NCBI GenBank assembly: GCA_019752515.1
Contig: JAIEMB010000021.1
Coordinates: forward strand, 1-64,000
DNA: 64,000 nucleotides
Source of the DNA: Alphaproteobacteria bacterium
GTDB lineage: Bacteria; Pseudomonadota; Alphaproteobacteria; UBA9655
Direction: 5' to 3'
The notes under the pieces were generated by a model that made no database searches, was not told where the DNA came from, and was given only the letters and a program-made list of their open reading frames with translations. Shown piece by piece: positions 35,326-44,967 of the stretch; the stretch's first letter is position 1; every line of letters starts with the position of its first letter. The translations under genes and the position numbers were made by a program.

Positions 35326-36060
35326 ATGTTTATTACCAAAAGAATATTTGATTTTACATCTTCTTTTTTTGGGATAATTCTTCTTAGTCCCATTTTTTTA
35401 ATTTTTATGATTTTAATTTTTTTGCAAGATGGTCATTCGCCTCTTTACAAAGCGCCGCGAGTTGGAAAGAACGGCAAAATGTTTAGAATGATTAAACTAC
35501 GTTCTATGATCGTAGGAGCAGATAAGGCAGGAGTCGATACAGCTTCAGTGAATGACAACAGAATTACGAAGCTAGGGATTATTATTAGAAAATATAAAAT
35601 AGATGAGCTGCTTCAGTTATGGAACGTTTTAAAAGGTGAGATGAGTATTGTTGGACCGCGTCCAAACGTAAAGGTAGAAACGGATCTTTATACACAAAAG
35701 GAAAAAGGACTTCTTGCAGTTAAACCTGGAATCTCTGATCTTTCCTCCATTGTATTTGGAGATCTAGGAGAGATCGTTGCAAATTCAGCTGATACGAATA
35801 TTTCTTATAACCAATTGGTTCGCCCCTGGAAGAGTAGATTGGGGCTTATCTATATTGAAAATATGAGTTTATTACTTGATTTAAAAATAATATTTTTAAC
35901 TCTTCTTTCTATGATTTCTCGAGAACAGGCCTTAAAGGGAGTCACTCGTATATTGGAGGACCTTAAAGTTTCAAACGAGATTATTAGAGTTTCGAAAAGA
36001 CAAGAACAACTTGTCCCCACACCGCCACCAGGTAGCCAAAAAATTGTTACGGAACGATAG
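35326..36060 (+). CDS. bacterial sugar transferase (initiating glycosyltransferase)
   Basis: 244 residues from the ATG at 35326, with AAAGGA upstream (an ATG at 35290 has no ribosome site). One N-terminal membrane segment (about 10-33) is followed by the WbaP/WcaJ-type catalytic domain: PLYKAPRVGKNGKMFRMIKL, RSM, ITKLG, the KIDELLQLWNVLKGEMSIVG signature and GPRPN. It transfers a sugar phosphate from a nucleotide sugar to undecaprenyl phosphate, starting a surface glycan. The C-terminal 50 residues after the fold are an unusual Pro/Gln-rich tail. Confidence 0.88.
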   Translation: MFITKRIFDFTSSFFGIILLSPIFLIFMILIFLQDGHSPLYKAPRVGKNGKMFRMIKLRSMIVGADKAGVDTASVNDNRITKLGIIIRKYKIDELLQLWNVLKGEMSIVGPRPNVKVETDLYTQKEKGLLAVKPGISDLSSIVFGDLGEIVANSADTNISYNQLVRPWKSRLGLIYIENMSLLLDLKIIFLTLLSMISREQALKGVTRILEDLKVSNEIIRVSKRQEQLVPTPPPGSQKIVTER

Positions 36061-36103
36061 AAAGCTCAACACATGCTAAATTTTAGAAATATTTGAGGAA
36101 GTT

Positions 36104-37189
36104 ATGGATGCTGCAAAACTAATGGAAAAAATCCAGGTGGAGGAATTTGGTGGGGAGCTGGGTGACCTTGCTAATCCTCAAAAATATAGGCAGAACTTAT
36201 CAATTCACAATCAAGATATGAATAAGTTAATTATTCAACTTGAGAAAATGCTCCTTATTCGAGCGGTCGAGGAAAGTATTGCTGAATTAGTTCTTTCAAA
36301 AGAAGTAAACTGTCCTTGTCATTTATCCGTCGGTCAAGAGGCCATTGCAGTTGGAATTGCTCAACATCTTACCTCTCACGATCGTGCTTTTGGGAATCAT
36401 CGCTCTCATAGCCATTATCTTGCAATGGGCGGAAACGTTGATTCCCTTTTTGCTGAAGTTTTCGGAAAAAAAACAGGCTGTTCTATGGGAATGGGTGGAT
36501 CTATGCATCTTTTTTCTGGAGACATAGGCTTTCATGGATCCGTTCCGATTGTCGCAGGAACAATTCCTGTTGCCGTAGGGGCTGCTCTTTCTGCGAAGCT
36601 TTCTGGTTCTAATGCTGTAGGTATCGCTTTTTTTGGGGATGGAGCCTGTGAAGAAGGGGTCTTGCATGAGTCACTTAATTTTGCGTCTGTTATGAAACTG
36701 CCTATGATTTTTGTCGTAGAGAATAACCTCTACTCAAGCCATATGGATATTGGGTTACGTCAACCTAATGACTCTACGGCACGTTTTGCAAAAGCTCATC
36801 ATATAGAATACAGAGTGGTTGATGGGAATGATGTCATTGCAGTGGATAATGCAGCATCATATCTCATCGCGAAAGCAAGAGCTGGGGAAGGACCAGGTTT
36901 CTTAGAAGCCGTCACTTACCGATGGTTAGGACACGTTGGCGGCAATGCAGATATCGATGTAGGCGTTAGACGGAGTCCGTCTGAATTGGCAAATTGGAAA
37001 GAGAGAGATCCTGTTGCTAGACTTTTTAGAGCCCTTGAAGACAAACACATTTACTCCGCATCCATGTTTCAAGGCTACAAAGATTATTTAGATGACCTTA
37101 TGAAATCTGCCATTAAAAAGGCCAAGCAAGACCCTTGGCCTCACCCCGAATTTCTCTACGAAAATGTTTATTACGCAAAGGCCATATGA
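36104..37189 (+). CDS. thiamine-diphosphate dehydrogenase E1 alpha subunit
   Basis: 361 residues. Landmarks are MLLIRAVEESIAELVLSKEV, HRSHSHYLAMGG, GGSMHLF, and the ThDP motif FFGDGACEEGVLHESLNFAS...VVENN. This is the PDH/acetoin dehydrogenase E1-alpha family, which decarboxylates a 2-oxo acid. There is a GAGGAAG ribosome site. No E2 or E3 gene adjoins it; instead it sits with a sugar transferase. Stand-alone E1 pairs in glycan clusters probably make or modify a sugar precursor; the substrate is unknown. An N-terminal extension of about 40 residues precedes the fold. Confidence 0.88.
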   Translation: MDAAKLMEKIQVEEFGGELGDLANPQKYRQNLSIHNQDMNKLIIQLEKMLLIRAVEESIAELVLSKEVNCPCHLSVGQEAIAVGIAQHLTSHDRAFGNHRSHSHYLAMGGNVDSLFAEVFGKKTGCSMGMGGSMHLFSGDIGFHGSVPIVAGTIPVAVGAALSAKLSGSNAVGIAFFGDGACEEGVLHESLNFASVMKLPMIFVVENNLYSSHMDIGLRQPNDSTARFAKAHHIEYRVVDGNDVIAVDNAASYLIAKARAGEGPGFLEAVTYRWLGHVGGNADIDVGVRRSPSELANWKERDPVARLFRALEDKHIYSASMFQGYKDYLDDLMKSAIKKAKQDPWPHPEFLYENVYYAKAI

Positions 37190-38175
37190 TGAAAAGAAAG
37201 ATGACTTATAGCCAAGGAATTTGGGAAGCTTTTGATTACGTTCTTTCCCATTATCCAGAAACTTTTATTTTAGGACAAGGTGTTTGGAGCCCATGGTATG
37301 TGGGCAGCAGCATGAAGGACCTTGATAAAAAATATGGCAAAGAACGGGTTATAGACTCTCCTGTATCAGAAGGTGCCTGTACGGGAATAGGCGTTGGCGC
37401 TTCTCTTTTTGGCCATAGACCCATCATTATACATCCGAGAATGGATTTTATGATCTTGGCAATGGACTCTATAGTTAACCAAGCTGCGAAATGGTCCTAT
37501 ATGTTTGGTGGCCAGGCACATCCTTGCGTTACGATTCGTAGTATTATCAATAGAGGAGGAGAACAAGGAGCACAACATTCTCAAGCCCTCCATTCTTGGT
37601 TTGCTCATATACCAGGCTTACGCGTCGTAATGCCCTACTCTGCCAAAGATGCTAGAGACTTACTCGTTGCATCCGTTCTATCAAACGATCCTGTTCTTTA
37701 TATAGATGATCGATGGCTTTATGAACAAGAGGAAGAGGTTGAAGACGTAGAGGAACTGGATTTAAGTACCCAAGGGCCAAAAGTCATTTTGGAAGGAAAA
37801 GATATCACCCTCGTCGGTGCGAGTTATAGTTGTTTGCTCGGCCTTAACGTTGCGAAAGCCCTTCAGAATGAAGGTATTTCTTGTGAAGTCATTGACTTAA
37901 GAGTTATCAACCCTCTCGACATCTCTCCTGTTCTAAAATCGGTGAAAAAGACAAGAAGAGTTGTGAGTTTAGATGGGGGTTGGAAAAATTGTGGATTGGC
38001 TGGTGAAGTCATTGCTTCAGTTGTAGAAAACATTGAACCTGGTTTGCTTTTAAGTAAGCCTACGCGCCTTACGCTCCCAGATGTTTCAGCTCCGACGAGT
38101 TTGGAGTTGGAGAAAAAGTATTATCCGTCACATGAAGAAGTACATCACTTAATAAGACAATCACTTGCTTCTTAA
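37186..38175 (+). CDS. thiamine-diphosphate dehydrogenase E1 beta subunit
   Basis: 329 residues with the transketolase pyrimidine domain (RVIDSPVSEGACTGIGVGAS, where the Glu activates ThDP; HPRMDFMILAMDSIVNQAAK) and a transketolase C-terminal domain (ITLVGASYSCLLGLNVAKAL). The start overlaps the alpha stop (ATGA), giving translational coupling. HSQALHSWFAHIPGLRVVMP is the usual E1-beta segment around the active-site His. Forms an alpha2-beta2 enzyme with its neighbour. Confidence 0.88.
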   Translation: MMKRKMTYSQGIWEAFDYVLSHYPETFILGQGVWSPWYVGSSMKDLDKKYGKERVIDSPVSEGACTGIGVGASLFGHRPIIIHPRMDFMILAMDSIVNQAAKWSYMFGGQAHPCVTIRSIINRGGEQGAQHSQALHSWFAHIPGLRVVMPYSAKDARDLLVASVLSNDPVLYIDDRWLYEQEEEVEDVEELDLSTQGPKVILEGKDITLVGASYSCLLGLNVAKALQNEGISCEVIDLRVINPLDISPVLKSVKKTRRVVSLDGGWKNCGLAGEVIASVVENIEPGLLLSKPTRLTLPDVSAPTSLELEKKYYPSHEEVHHLIRQSLAS

Positions 38176-38211
38176 AGTTTTTAATATGTGCTTGATGCAG
38201 AGGAAGAAAAA

Positions 38212-38850
38212 ATGAAACTTCCATTTTACATGAAAGGTATTCTCTTAAGCTGTCTTTTTTTAAATGGGTGCAAACAAATGCCAGATTTACCTCCCTACGT
38301 CGTACTAAATGACCCTAAAGATGCAAAGAGTGATGTTTTACGTAAACTTGCAGAACCTCTTACTTTTCCTCTTTCACGGGAGGACAGGGAGATCGTTCAA
38401 ATTCTCACCACTAAATTTGACAGTGAAGAAAATTGTGCGGGACTTGCTGCTCCTCAAATTGGCTTTAGTAAACAGATCATTATTTTTGCTGTGAATGATG
38501 ATCCACTCCTTAAAAAATGGAGGGCGGACCTTGTCCAGACAATGCCTAAGACCTTATGGATTAATCCTAACTATGAACCCATAGGAAAAGAGAAACACAC
38601 AGATTATGAAGCCTGTTTTTCCGTTGACGATTTAGCAGGACCCGTAGCACGCTTCAAGACAATCCGTTACAGCGCATATACTCCTGAAGGGATACGCGTG
38701 GAAGGAACAGCAAAAGGGTTTTTAGCCCGGCTAATTCAACATGAAATTGACCACCTTAAAGGCCGTTGTTTTATAGATTATGTATCCGAAGATGAACTTC
38801 TTCCCCTTGAAGAATATCGCCAAAGGCGCAAAAATAAGATGGGGTCTTAG
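38212..38850 (+). CDS. peptide deformylase-like lipoprotein
   Basis: 212 residues from the ATG at 38212 (GAGGAAG upstream). The N-terminus MKLPFYMKGILLSCLFLNGC is a lipoprotein signal with Cys20. The rest is a complete deformylase: motif I GLAAPQIG (77-84), motif II EACFS (133-137, usual EGCLS) and motif III QHEIDHLKG with HEIDH at 177-181, so all metal ligands are kept. Cytosolic Def removes formyl groups from nascent chains; an exported lipid-anchored copy has another target. It is 12 bp after the E1 beta gene and probably co-transcribed. Confidence 0.8.
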   Translation: MKLPFYMKGILLSCLFLNGCKQMPDLPPYVVLNDPKDAKSDVLRKLAEPLTFPLSREDREIVQILTTKFDSEENCAGLAAPQIGFSKQIIIFAVNDDPLLKKWRADLVQTMPKTLWINPNYEPIGKEKHTDYEACFSVDDLAGPVARFKTIRYSAYTPEGIRVEGTAKGFLARLIQHEIDHLKGRCFIDYVSEDELLPLEEYRQRRKNKMGS

Positions 38851-38888
38851 GGCAATACGCTGCCTATTATGAAGTATTCAGAGTAACG

Positions 38889-39390
38889 TCACTTAACCTC
38901 TGGCTTAGTAGAGCTCTGGTTCAAGCTCTTAAGATTTTTCTTAGCCATTTCATTGCCAAGATTGGCAGCCTTTGTATACCACTCTTTAGCTTTTTCCTCG
39001 CTTTTAGGGACCCCTAGACCATTACGATAAAGATCCCCTATACTTACTTGCGCATCGGGTACAATCGAATAGCCAGCCTGCGCAGCCGCTTTCATGAACC
39101 ATTCCATAGCCTTAGCGTAATCTTGTGGAACCCCTAAACCATTTTTATAGAATTGACCGATATTAAATTGAGCCTTTGGATTATTTTGAGCCACTGATGT
39201 CATATACCATTCCATAGCTTTGAGGAGCACCTCGGTCATCGTAATAGAATGTTCCAATACTCATGAGAGCCCATCATTTGCTTTCGTATATCCTTCTATA
39301 ACCATTCCTTGGCTTTGACATCATCTTTTGTCACTCCGTGACCAAGGTTATAAAGTTCGCCAATTTGAAATAAATACAAATTACAGAGTT
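38889..39390 (-). pseudogene. broken Sel1-repeat protein gene
   Basis: Several Sel1-like repeats are readable on the minus strand but not in one frame. From about 39390 comes FQIGELYNLGHGVTKDDVKA then KEWL and an in-frame TAG; next, in another frame, IGTFYYDDRGAPQSY; then, after a further shift, KAMEWYMTSVAQ with two complete repeats (QFNIGQFYKNGLGVPQDYAK; QVSIGDLYRNGLGVPKSEEK) to the stop. At least one nonsense and two frame changes separate the parts. The 3' piece (38889-39257) is still open. Confidence 0.72.
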
Positions 39391-39537
39391 ACAAATGAAG
39401 AAATATTGCCACTTAACACAAGAGGCTTTAAGAGAGATAGGCAGTTAGGGCAAAATATATCTTAAAGGAAGGCTAGGGGGTAAAATTCATGTCATCTTTG
39501 CTACTACTGACCATAACTTGAGCCCCTCCCTGAACGG

Positions 39538-39552
39538 GTTCAAGGAACTTTC
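39538..39552. promoter_or_regulatory. possible SOS (LexA) box upstream of recA
   Basis: GTTCAAGGAACTTTC matches the alphaproteobacterial LexA consensus GTTC-N7-GTTC with one mismatch, 132 bp before the recA ATG. I see nothing else in 39391-39683. Confidence 0.3.
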
Positions 39553-39683
39553 TGACTTTACATAAACTTTAGGCAATTACGTCCCTCTTTTCTTTTTCTG
39601 TCTTATCATAAATTAGAATTGCGCTTCAAGGCCAGCTGTGGAATATAGAAAATAAAGGTTCACCTTAAAAGAAAGATATTTTT

Positions 39684-40715
39684 ATGGATAAGCAAAAAGC
39701 CCTCGAAGCAGCTCTTGGTCAAATCGAAAAGGCCTTTGGAAAAGGCTCCATTATGCGCCTTGGCCAGCGAGAAGCCGTTGCAGATGTAACCCCTGTGTCA
39801 ACAGGTTCGCTCGGTCTCGATATTGCCCTTGGTGTTGGAGGCCTCCCGAAAGGACGGGTTATCGAGATTTATGGTCCAGAAAGCTCAGGAAAGACAACCC
39901 TTGCTCTCCACGTTATTGCAGAAGCTCAAAAGACTGGGGGTACATGTGCCTTTGTGGATGCAGAACATGCCCTCGACCCTATCTATGCAAGAAAATTAGG
40001 GGTCAATACGGATGACCTCATCATATCTCAGCCGGATGCAGGAGAACAAGCGCTTGAAATTGCAGACACGCTCGTCCGGTCAGGTGCAGTTGATGTGCTT
40101 GTAATTGACAGTGTAGCAGCTCTCGTGCCGAGGGCTGAACTTGAAGGAGAGATGGGAGACACACATGTCGGCCTTCAAGCCCGTCTTATGAGCCAAGCGT
40201 TGCGGAAACTAACCGGTTCCGTTTCTAAAACAAACTGTATGGTTATTTTTATTAACCAAATCCGTCAAAAAATCGGTATCATGTTTGGAAATCCAGAAAC
40301 AACGACTGGGGGAAATGCCCTGAAATTTTATTCCTCCATTCGCTTAGATATTCGCCGCATTGGTTCTCTCAAAGATCGTGATGAAGTCGTTGGCAATCAA
40401 ACACGTGTTAAAGTTGTAAAAAATAAACTTGCTCCCCCTTTTAAGGTGGTCGAGTTTGATATTATGTACGGAGAGGGTATTTCTAAGACAGGTGAGTTGA
40501 TTGACTTGGGTGTAAAAGCAAATCTCATTGAGAAATCCGGATCCTGGTATTCTTATAAGAACCAACGTATTGGACAAGGCCGTGAAAACACACGTGTCTT
40601 TCTGAAGGATAATCCTACTATTGCAAATGAAATCGAGACTTCTATTCGAACAAATATAGGTATTGTTAGCCAAAGTCTTTCTTCACTAGACGGGACGGAG
40701 GAATCAGCTGCCTAA
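39684..40715 (+). CDS. recA: recombinase A
   Basis: 343 residues, standard length. Walker [14 protein letters not shown], Walker [13 protein letters not shown], and the MAW-type L2 region [20 protein letters not shown] are intact. RecA forms filaments on single-stranded DNA for strand exchange and LexA cleavage. alaS follows after 21 bp. Confidence 0.98.
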   Translation: MDKQKALEAALGQIEKAFGKGSIMRLGQREAVADVTPVSTGSLGLDIALGVGGLPKGRVIEIYGPESSGKTTLALHVIAEAQKTGGTCAFVDAEHALDPIYARKLGVNTDDLIISQPDAGEQALEIADTLVRSGAVDVLVIDSVAALVPRAELEGEMGDTHVGLQARLMSQALRKLTGSVSKTNCMVIFINQIRQKIGIMFGNPETTTGGNALKFYSSIRLDIRRIGSLKDRDEVVGNQTRVKVVKNKLAPPFKVVEFDIMYGEGISKTGELIDLGVKANLIEKSGSWYSYKNQRIGQGRENTRVFLKDNPTIANEIETSIRTNIGIVSQSLSSLDGTEESAA

Positions 40716-40736
40716 CGTCAAAGAGGACAAATTTCA

Positions 40737-43373
40737 ATGATGACGACAGCAGACATAAGATCATTTTTTTTAGAGTATTTTCAAAACCGGGGGCATACTG
40801 TTGTACCCTCAAGCTCGCTCATTCCTCATAATGATCCAACCCTCCTCTTTACGAACTCGGGAATGGTTCAGTTTAAAAACGTCTTTACAGGTCAAGAACA
40901 TTTGGGATTCACCAGAGCTACATCGGTCCAAAAATGTATTCGTGCTGGCGGAAAGCATAATGACCTTGAAAATGTGGGCCATACAGCCCGTCATCATACT
41001 TTTTTTGAAATGTTGGGGAATTTTTCTTTTGGAGATTATTTTAAAGAAGAAGCTATAGTGCTTTCTTGGACTCTCATTACAAAAGAATGGGGGATTTCTC
41101 CAGAAAAACTTCTCGTAACCGTTTATATAGATGACCACGAGGCAGCTACTTTATGGCGAAAAATTTCAGGTCTTCCTGAGGAAAAGATTATTCGAATTGC
41201 AGATAAAGCCGAAAATTTTTGGTCCGCAGGTGATCTTGGGCCCTGTGGGCCCTGTTCAGAGGTTTTTTATGATCATGGCTCTTCCATAGCTGGAGGGCCG
41301 CCTGGAAGTTCAGAGGCAGAAGGGGATCGATTTACAGAAATCTGGAATTTAGTTTTTATGCAGTTTGACCAGCTTGGTTCTGGTGAAATGGCCATACTTC
41401 CTAAGCCTTCTGTTGACACGGGTATGGGAATGGAACGTATTGCCGCTGTTCTTCAAGGCGTACACGACAATTTTGACACAGACATTTTCAAAGCACTTAT
41501 TGAAGCCTCAGAGGACCTGACCAAAACACGCGCTACCGGAGTACAGCGTGATTCTCATCGGGTTGTGGCCGACCATTTACGGTCAAGTTGTTTTTTGATG
41601 GCTGATGGAGTTTTGCCGAGCAATGAAGGGAGAGGTTATGTTTTACGGCGGATCATGCGCCGAGCCATGCGTCATGTACAATTATTAGGCTACAAGGGAA
41701 CCTTGCTCGCAAAATTGGTTCCCACTCTTATGGAAAAAATGGGGAGAGCTTACCCTGAACTTGTCCGAGCAACACCGCTGATTGTTGAAACCTTAAACTT
41801 GGAAGAAGAGAGATTTCGTCAAACTCTAGAAAAGGGTCTCAAACTCCTTTCAGAAGAATCTCTCAAGGTGAAAGACTTTTTGCCTGGTGAGATTGCTTTC
41901 AGGCTCTATGACACTTATGGATTTCCATTAGATCTCACTCAAGATGTTCTCAGGGCAGAAGGCAAATTAGTAGATACGGGGGGCTTTCACCATGCTATGG
42001 AGCGGCAGAAAGCAGAAGCAAGAGCCGCCTGGTCAGGGTCTGGTGAAAGTCAAACAGATCGCATATGGTTTGAGCTTCGAGACCGACTGGATGCTACAGA
42101 GTTCCTGGGGTATAAAACAACGACTGCAGAAGGGGTCATTGAGGCTCTCATTTTAGAAAATAAGGATGTTTCTTCCGTAAAGATTAATGATAAAATTATG
42201 CTGGTTGTTAATCAGACTCCGTTTTATGGAGAATCCGGTGGACAGATGGGTGATACAGGGATCATTTCCACGGTTTCTGGTAAGATGCTTGTTGAAGACA
42301 CTCAGCGGAAATTAGGCGACCTTATCATACACATCGGACGTGTAATTGAGGGTGAGCTTAAGCGGGGAGAAACGGTCCATCTGGAGATTGATACAAACAG
42401 GCGAACTCTCCTTAGAGCAAATCATTCTGCAACCCATCTTCTTCATAAAGCTCTTCGGAAACACCTCGGCGCTCATGTTACTCAGAAAGGATCTTTGGTT
42501 GCTCCCGATCGTCTCCGCTTTGACTTTAGCCATCCTAAAGCATTATCAGGTGAAGAGATCCAATGCATTGAACGGGAAGTTAATGATCAAATTCGTGAAA
42601 ATTCAGAAGTCAGTACCCGTCATATGACACCAGACGATGCAACAAAAACGGGGGCTCTAGCCCTTTTTGGTGAAAAGTACGGAGAAGAAGTTCGTGTCGT
42701 TTCCATGGGAGAGGATACACAAGAGCCTTATTCTATAGAGTTATGTGGGGGAACCCATGTCGGTCATACGGGAGAAATAGGCTATTTTAAAATTATATAT
42801 GAATCAGGAATAGCTGCAGGCATTAGGCGCATTGAGGCTTTGACGGGACGTATGGCCGAGGATTTTGCAACATCTCAACAACAAATCGTGATGAACCTTG
42901 CGGATCAACTTAAAGTTACTTCCCCTCTCGTAAGTGAAAAGGTGAGTCAACTCCTCGAAGAACGCAAAATCCTTGAAAGAGAAACCCAAGCTCTCCGCCA
43001 ACGTTTAGCTACCTCTGGAGGAGGCGAAACACTTAAACCTCACATGATTGGAGATGTAGCCTTATATAAGCGTCACCTAAAAGACATCCCTCCTCAAGAT
43101 CTTAAATCGATCCTCGATGAGTTAAAAAATCAAAACAATTCAGGTATTTTTGCAGTTGTCAGTGAGAAAGAAGGAAAAGTTTCTCTTGTCATAGGCGTAA
43201 GCTCTGATCTTCTCCCGCGTTATAATGCGGTAGATCTCATACGAAAAGTTGTTGTCCATGTAGGGGGAAAAGGAGGAGGCGGGCGGCCTGATCTTGCTCA
43301 GGCGGGTGGTTCGAATCGAGAAGGAATAGAAGAGCTTTTTAAAGAGCTTTCTCTTATGATCAGCCAAGCCTGA
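40737..43373 (+). CDS. alaS: alanyl-tRNA synthetase
   Basis: 878 residues, full length. Class II motifs (DPTLLFTNSGMVQFKNVF; RHHTFFEMLGNFSFGDYF; GMGMERIAAVLQG), the editing-domain zinc motifs (NHSATHLLHKALRKHLG; ELCGGTHVGHTGEIG) and the C-terminal DHHA1-like glycine-rich end GGKGGGGRPDLAQAGG are present. The recA-alaS order is common in alphaproteobacteria. Confidence 0.97.
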   Translation: MMTTADIRSFFLEYFQNRGHTVVPSSSLIPHNDPTLLFTNSGMVQFKNVFTGQEHLGFTRATSVQKCIRAGGKHNDLENVGHTARHHTFFEMLGNFSFGDYFKEEAIVLSWTLITKEWGISPEKLLVTVYIDDHEAATLWRKISGLPEEKIIRIADKAENFWSAGDLGPCGPCSEVFYDHGSSIAGGPPGSSEAEGDRFTEIWNLVFMQFDQLGSGEMAILPKPSVDTGMGMERIAAVLQGVHDNFDTDIFKALIEASEDLTKTRATGVQRDSHRVVADHLRSSCFLMADGVLPSNEGRGYVLRRIMRRAMRHVQLLGYKGTLLAKLVPTLMEKMGRAYPELVRATPLIVETLNLEEERFRQTLEKGLKLLSEESLKVKDFLPGEIAFRLYDTYGFPLDLTQDVLRAEGKLVDTGGFHHAMERQKAEARAAWSGSGESQTDRIWFELRDRLDATEFLGYKTTTAEGVIEALILENKDVSSVKINDKIMLVVNQTPFYGESGGQMGDTGIISTVSGKMLVEDTQRKLGDLIIHIGRVIEGELKRGETVHLEIDTNRRTLLRANHSATHLLHKALRKHLGAHVTQKGSLVAPDRLRFDFSHPKALSGEEIQCIEREVNDQIRENSEVSTRHMTPDDATKTGALALFGEKYGEEVRVVSMGEDTQEPYSIELCGGTHVGHTGEIGYFKIIYESGIAAGIRRIEALTGRMAEDFATSQQQIVMNLADQLKVTSPLVSEKVSQLLEERKILERETQALRQRLATSGGGETLKPHMIGDVALYKRHLKDIPPQDLKSILDELKNQNNSGIFAVVSEKEGKVSLVIGVSSDLLPRYNAVDLIRKVVVHVGGKGGGGRPDLAQAGGSNREGIEELFKELSLMISQA

Positions 43374-43418
43374 AGATAAAAATAAAAAGTTTCTTAGTCT
43401 AGAGAAAAGGGAGAAAAA

Positions 43419-43898
43419 ATGCATCCCATAGAGAGTAAAGTTACTTCAGATGACCTGGTTTTTTATAAGGAAGCCTTGGCTGAAGCAAAGAAAGGACTTG
43501 AAAGCCATGGTATTCCCATTGGAGCTGTTCTTGTCCATAAAGGCAATATTATTGGTAGAGGGTATAATAAACGTGTCCAATTAAAGAGCCCTATCCGTCA
43601 TGGAGAAACGGACTGTTTTGAAAATGCCGGTCGCCAAAAACCAGAAGTTTATGAGAATTCGACTCTTTATACCACTCTTTCACCTTGCGCCATGTGCACG
43701 GGAACAGCTATTTTATATAAAATTCCTCGAGTTGTGATTGGTGAGAATACTAACTTTCAAGGTGAAGAAAAACTTCTCAAATCAAGAGGGGTCGAGGTAA
43801 TTGTCCTTAATGATTTGGAGACCACCCAAATGATGAAGGACTTTATTGATCAAAACCCAATCCTATGGAATGAAGACATTGGCCTAAGCGAAGGTTAA
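43419..43898 (+). CDS. zinc cytosine deaminase, yeast Fcy1-like
   Basis: 159 residues of the CDA fold: HGETDCFENAGRQ (zinc His and catalytic Glu) and LSPCAMCTGTAILYKIPRVV with the PCxxC zinc ligands. Beyond the family motifs it resembles fungal cytosine deaminase in GIPIGAVLVHKGNIIGRGYN, TLYTTLSPCAMCTG, GENTNFQGEEKLLKSRGVEV and the C-terminal FIDQNP...WNEDIG. The expected reaction is cytosine to uracil. Tad-type tRNA deaminases and guanine deaminases have other C-termini. Confidence 0.82.
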   Translation: MHPIESKVTSDDLVFYKEALAEAKKGLESHGIPIGAVLVHKGNIIGRGYNKRVQLKSPIRHGETDCFENAGRQKPEVYENSTLYTTLSPCAMCTGTAILYKIPRVVIGENTNFQGEEKLLKSRGVEVIVLNDLETTQMMKDFIDQNPILWNEDIGLSEG

Positions 43899-43915
43899 TA
43901 TTCCAATATTAGGCC
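43881..43915. repeat. nested inverted repeats at a gene end
   Basis: TAATATT-CC-AATATTA (43896-43911) lies within the outer pair GGCCTAA (43881-43887) / TTAGGCC (43909-43915), spanning the cytosine deaminase stop codon. No T-run follows, so a classic terminator is not shown. The remaining 43916-44040 contains another short dyad (CTTTCAA-T-TTGAAAG). Confidence 0.4.
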
Positions 43916-44040
43916 CCTATCCTTCCCGTAAAGAGACCAGTGATCCGTGGCAATTTATCAACCTTTCAATTTGAAAGTTTGTATAGAAGGTTTCAGGTAA
44001 AATTATTGTGTTTGGTGAGAAGTCGTGAATCAAGAGATAC

Positions 44041-44967
44041 TTACGTTTTTATATTTGTTTCTGCAATTAACTCCATATGAAAATGAGAAAATGTATGCTC
44101 AACTTTTTCTTTTACATTTTCGTTAAACAAAGTTGTTTCTTGTAAAGTCACTTGATTATCAACACAATATTTTATGAGACAAAAATATGTGCGCCCTGCT
44201 CTTCTTAATTTAATATATTCTATATCTATATTTATATGAAGCTCTTTAGCACACTGTTTCATTATTTCTAAGATTGTATCTTCGATAAGTGGTTCTTCTG
44301 GTTTTCTGTCAACAATGTCTCTGATATTTTCACGAAACAGAAAAAAGGGTTTCGTGATAATGAATAGAACAACGAAAATAGACATTACGGGGTCAGTGAA
44401 GGCCGCAAGATGTTGTAAATGAACATCTGCACTTCTTTCTAAAACATAAGAAATTATAAAACCAATTAATAGAGCAAGCGTGCATAATAAATCATAATAC
44501 CATCCAACAAGTTCTAATTCAAGTAAAGGAGAAGATTTTGTTTTTATACAAAAATAAATATATATACTTATTAATACATCTGAAATTATTGCGAATGCAA
44601 TGTAATAGAAACCTATCTTGTGATTAACAATAAATGCTGATTGATGATAGAGGTCTTTTAGAGCATGTATAAAGCTAACCATACATGTAGCAATTATAAC
44701 TGTTGTTTCAATGACGATTAATAATGGTTCGAATTTAAAGTAACCAAAATGGTAGGTTTTAGAAGGGGACCTCGTAAGAAGCTTAAAAATAATGAGAGTT
44801 ATAAAGGATGTAAAAGCATCAAATGTACATATCACACCCGATAAAATAAGAGCTGTTGAGTGAGTAAGTATCCCTATAACAAGAGCAAAAGGAGCGGTTA
44901 TGAGACAAAAAATAAATACAACTTGTAAGCACGCCTTTTCATTAAAAATTTTGTTTTCTGCTATCAT
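44041..44967 (-). CDS. divergent cation diffusion facilitator transporter
   Basis: 308 residues with six predicted membrane helices and a cytoplasmic C-terminal ferredoxin-like domain. The CDF motif YHFGYFKFEPL after TM2 is clear. TM2 reads SGVICTFDAFTSFITL and TM5 GWYYDLLCTLALL; the classic HxxxD/DxxxD metal pairs are only partly kept (one Asp each), so the ion, or even transport activity, is uncertain. Unlike its core-gene neighbours it starts an AT-richer stretch to 50 kb. Confidence 0.7.
   Translation of the reverse strand: MIAENKIFNEKACLQVVFIFCLITAPFALVIGILTHSTALILSGVICTFDAFTSFITLIIFKLLTRSPSKTYHFGYFKFEPLLIVIETTVIIATCMVSFIHALKDLYHQSAFIVNHKIGFYYIAFAIISDVLISIYIYFCIKTKSSPLLELELVGWYYDLLCTLALLIGFIISYVLERSADVHLQHLAAFTDPVMSIFVVLFIITKPFFLFRENIRDIVDRKPEEPLIEDTILEIMKQCAKELHINIDIEYIKLRRAGRTYFCLIKYCVDNQVTLQETTLFNENVKEKVEHTFSHFHMELIAETNIKT

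Noticed and set aside
36104-38175. Housekeeping pyruvate dehydrogenase E1
   Set aside because: No E2/E3 genes and a glycan-gene context; core PDH usually lies with aceF and lpd. Not excluded by motif.
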